From Candidatus Bathyarchaeota archaeon (GTDB taxonomy: Archaea > Thermoproteota > Bathyarchaeia > Bathyarchaeales > DTEX01): DNA of 5,543 nt. Positions 5,152-5,543 of the stretch are shown here, one piece after another (the first letter of the stretch is position 1; the number at the start of each line of letters is the position of its first letter). Location of the stretch: contig JAGTQS010000078.1 of NCBI GenBank assembly GCA_018397055.1, positions 1 to 5,543 of the forward strand. The letters are read 5' to 3'. The notes below the pieces were generated by a model. That model saw nothing but the letters and a program-made list of their open reading frames with translations, did not search any database and was not told the origin of the DNA. Made by a program: the position numbers and the translations under genes.

Positions 5152-5543
5152 TTATCTCCTTTTTTGGGATTCGATGTATTGCTCTATTACCTGCGAACTT
5201 ACATTGCCTGCTGTACTGACGAAATAACTTCTAGTCCACAAAGTCGGCATCTTCAGAAGTTCAGGAAACTCCCGTCTCAAAACCCTTGAGGTGTATCCTT
5301 TTATTTCCCCTAGAATCCTGTTGGGGGAGAGCCTTGGGTTACCTTCTATGAAGAGGTGCACATGGTCGGGCATGATTCTCAACTGGATAATTCTGCATTC
5401 TAGTTGTTGAGCCTTTTCATAGGTCAGCTGCTCCAACCTTTCAGCCAGCCCTCCAGTCAATATCTTTCTCCGATATTTTGGGCTCCACACAAAATGATAG
5501 TTCATCAAGTATACGGTTGTCGCTGTCTTTTGATATCCCCTCG
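5152..5543 (-). CDS. tnpA: TnpA, Y1 HUH transposase of IS200/IS605 (5' end beyond the window)
   Basis: This is the single-strand transposase that excises and inserts the element by nicking at its hairpin ends and forming a 5'-phosphotyrosine link. The metal-binding HUH motif is HVH in MPDHVHLFIEG (codons at 5356-5364). The nucleophile is the Tyr of IEQYIESQ (5176-5178) in the C-terminal helix. The core motif YHFVWSPKYRRKIL is typical. A TTG at 5506-5508 followed by an ATG could pass as a start, but the frame continues open to the edge with RGYQKTATTVYL, which resembles the normal N-terminus of the family. The true start is therefore past 5543 and about 129 codons are visible. It ends with TAA, 1 nt before tnpB. 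All visible catalytic residues are intact, so the transposase may still be active. Confidence 0.92.
   Translation of the reverse strand, partial: RGYQKTATTVYLMNYHFVWSPKYRRKILTGGLAERLEQLTYEKAQQLECRIIQLRIMPDHVHLFIEGNPRLSPNRILGEIKGYTSRVLRREFPELLKMPTLWTRSYFVSTAGNVSSQVIEQYIESQKRR
5155..5160 (-). promoter_or_regulatory. Ribosome-binding site of tnpB within the tnpA tail
   Basis: Read on the - strand, AGGAGA forms the last two arginine codons of tnpA. It precedes the tnpB ATG (5148-5150) with TAA and one A between. Tight spacing and overlap imply that tnpA and tnpB are translated from one message. Confidence 0.7.

Larger units (their letters stand above)
3828..5543 (-). mobile_element. IS200/IS605-family insertion sequence (tnpA + tnpB), left end outside the window
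   Basis: The element carries a Y1 single-strand transposase gene followed by a TnpB gene on the same strand, and ends in a subterminal imperfect hairpin at 3838-3858, as IS200/IS605 elements do in place of terminal inverted repeats. The exact right cleavage point cannot be fixed; it should lie a few nt beyond the hairpin, around 3826-3833. No target duplication is expected for this family. The left end is past 5543, since tnpA is still open there. Base composition is visibly more GC-rich than in the sulfur operon and pheA (about 52% versus 42% in two sample lines counted by hand), consistent with transfer. Confidence 0.88.

Noticed and set aside
5506..5508. TTG as the start of tnpA
   Set aside because: The upstream frame to the window edge encodes RGYQKTATTVYL, typical of the TnpA N-terminus, so the start is outside the window.
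1..5543. CRISPR arrays, tRNA or rRNA genes
   Set aside because: No spaced direct repeats and no tRNA- or rRNA-like segments were seen on either strand.

Overview
The window looks archaeal. Three genes on the + strand (253-2906) are an archaeal sulfur-assimilation set: a COG1900/DUF39 homocysteine-biosynthesis protein with a CBS pair, a small NIL-domain 2x[4Fe-4S] ferredoxin, and a UPF0280/COG2122 ApbE-like protein. All three families are linked to sulfide-dependent homocysteine synthesis in methanogens. Strong GGAGG-type ribosome sites, TATA-like promoter elements and a TTG start fit this. The lineage (methanogen, Bathyarchaeia-like or other) cannot be fixed from the window.

Layout: bases 1-252 hold a likely BRE/TATA promoter and an AT-rich leader with a perfect 10-bp inverted repeat. 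A GGAGGT site then sets a TTG start at 253. Genes 1 and 2 overlap by ATGA (1785-1788), and gene 3 follows 18 nt later, so the trio is probably one operon. It ends with tandem stops TAG-TAA. A convergent prephenate dehydratase gene (pheA, - strand, 2933-3775) begins 26 nt further on.

From about 3828 to the right edge lies most of an IS200/IS605-type element on the - strand, visibly more GC-rich than the other genes. It contains tnpA (HUH/Y1 transposase, its start beyond the window edge) and tnpB, which follows after 1 nt with its own GGAG site. TnpB meets an in-frame TAG exactly between the two cysteines of its second zinc-finger pair. The same frame then continues with the last cysteine, the RuvC-III aspartate motif and a tail before stopping at TAA (3804-3806). 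The right end has a clean subterminal hairpin with a single-base bulge (3838-3858) and sits about 60 nt upstream of the pheA ATG, so the element lies in the pheA leader.

Functionally, the operon would make homocysteine from aspartate semialdehyde and sulfide, with the ferredoxin supplying electrons, and pheA makes phenylpyruvate for phenylalanine. The main oddities are the amber codon in an otherwise preserved TnpB (nonsense mutation, readthrough or pyrrolysine), a missing RuvC-II glutamate in that protein, a possible omega-RNA 3' end whose guide would be the pheA leader, and the structured leader of the sulfur operon.
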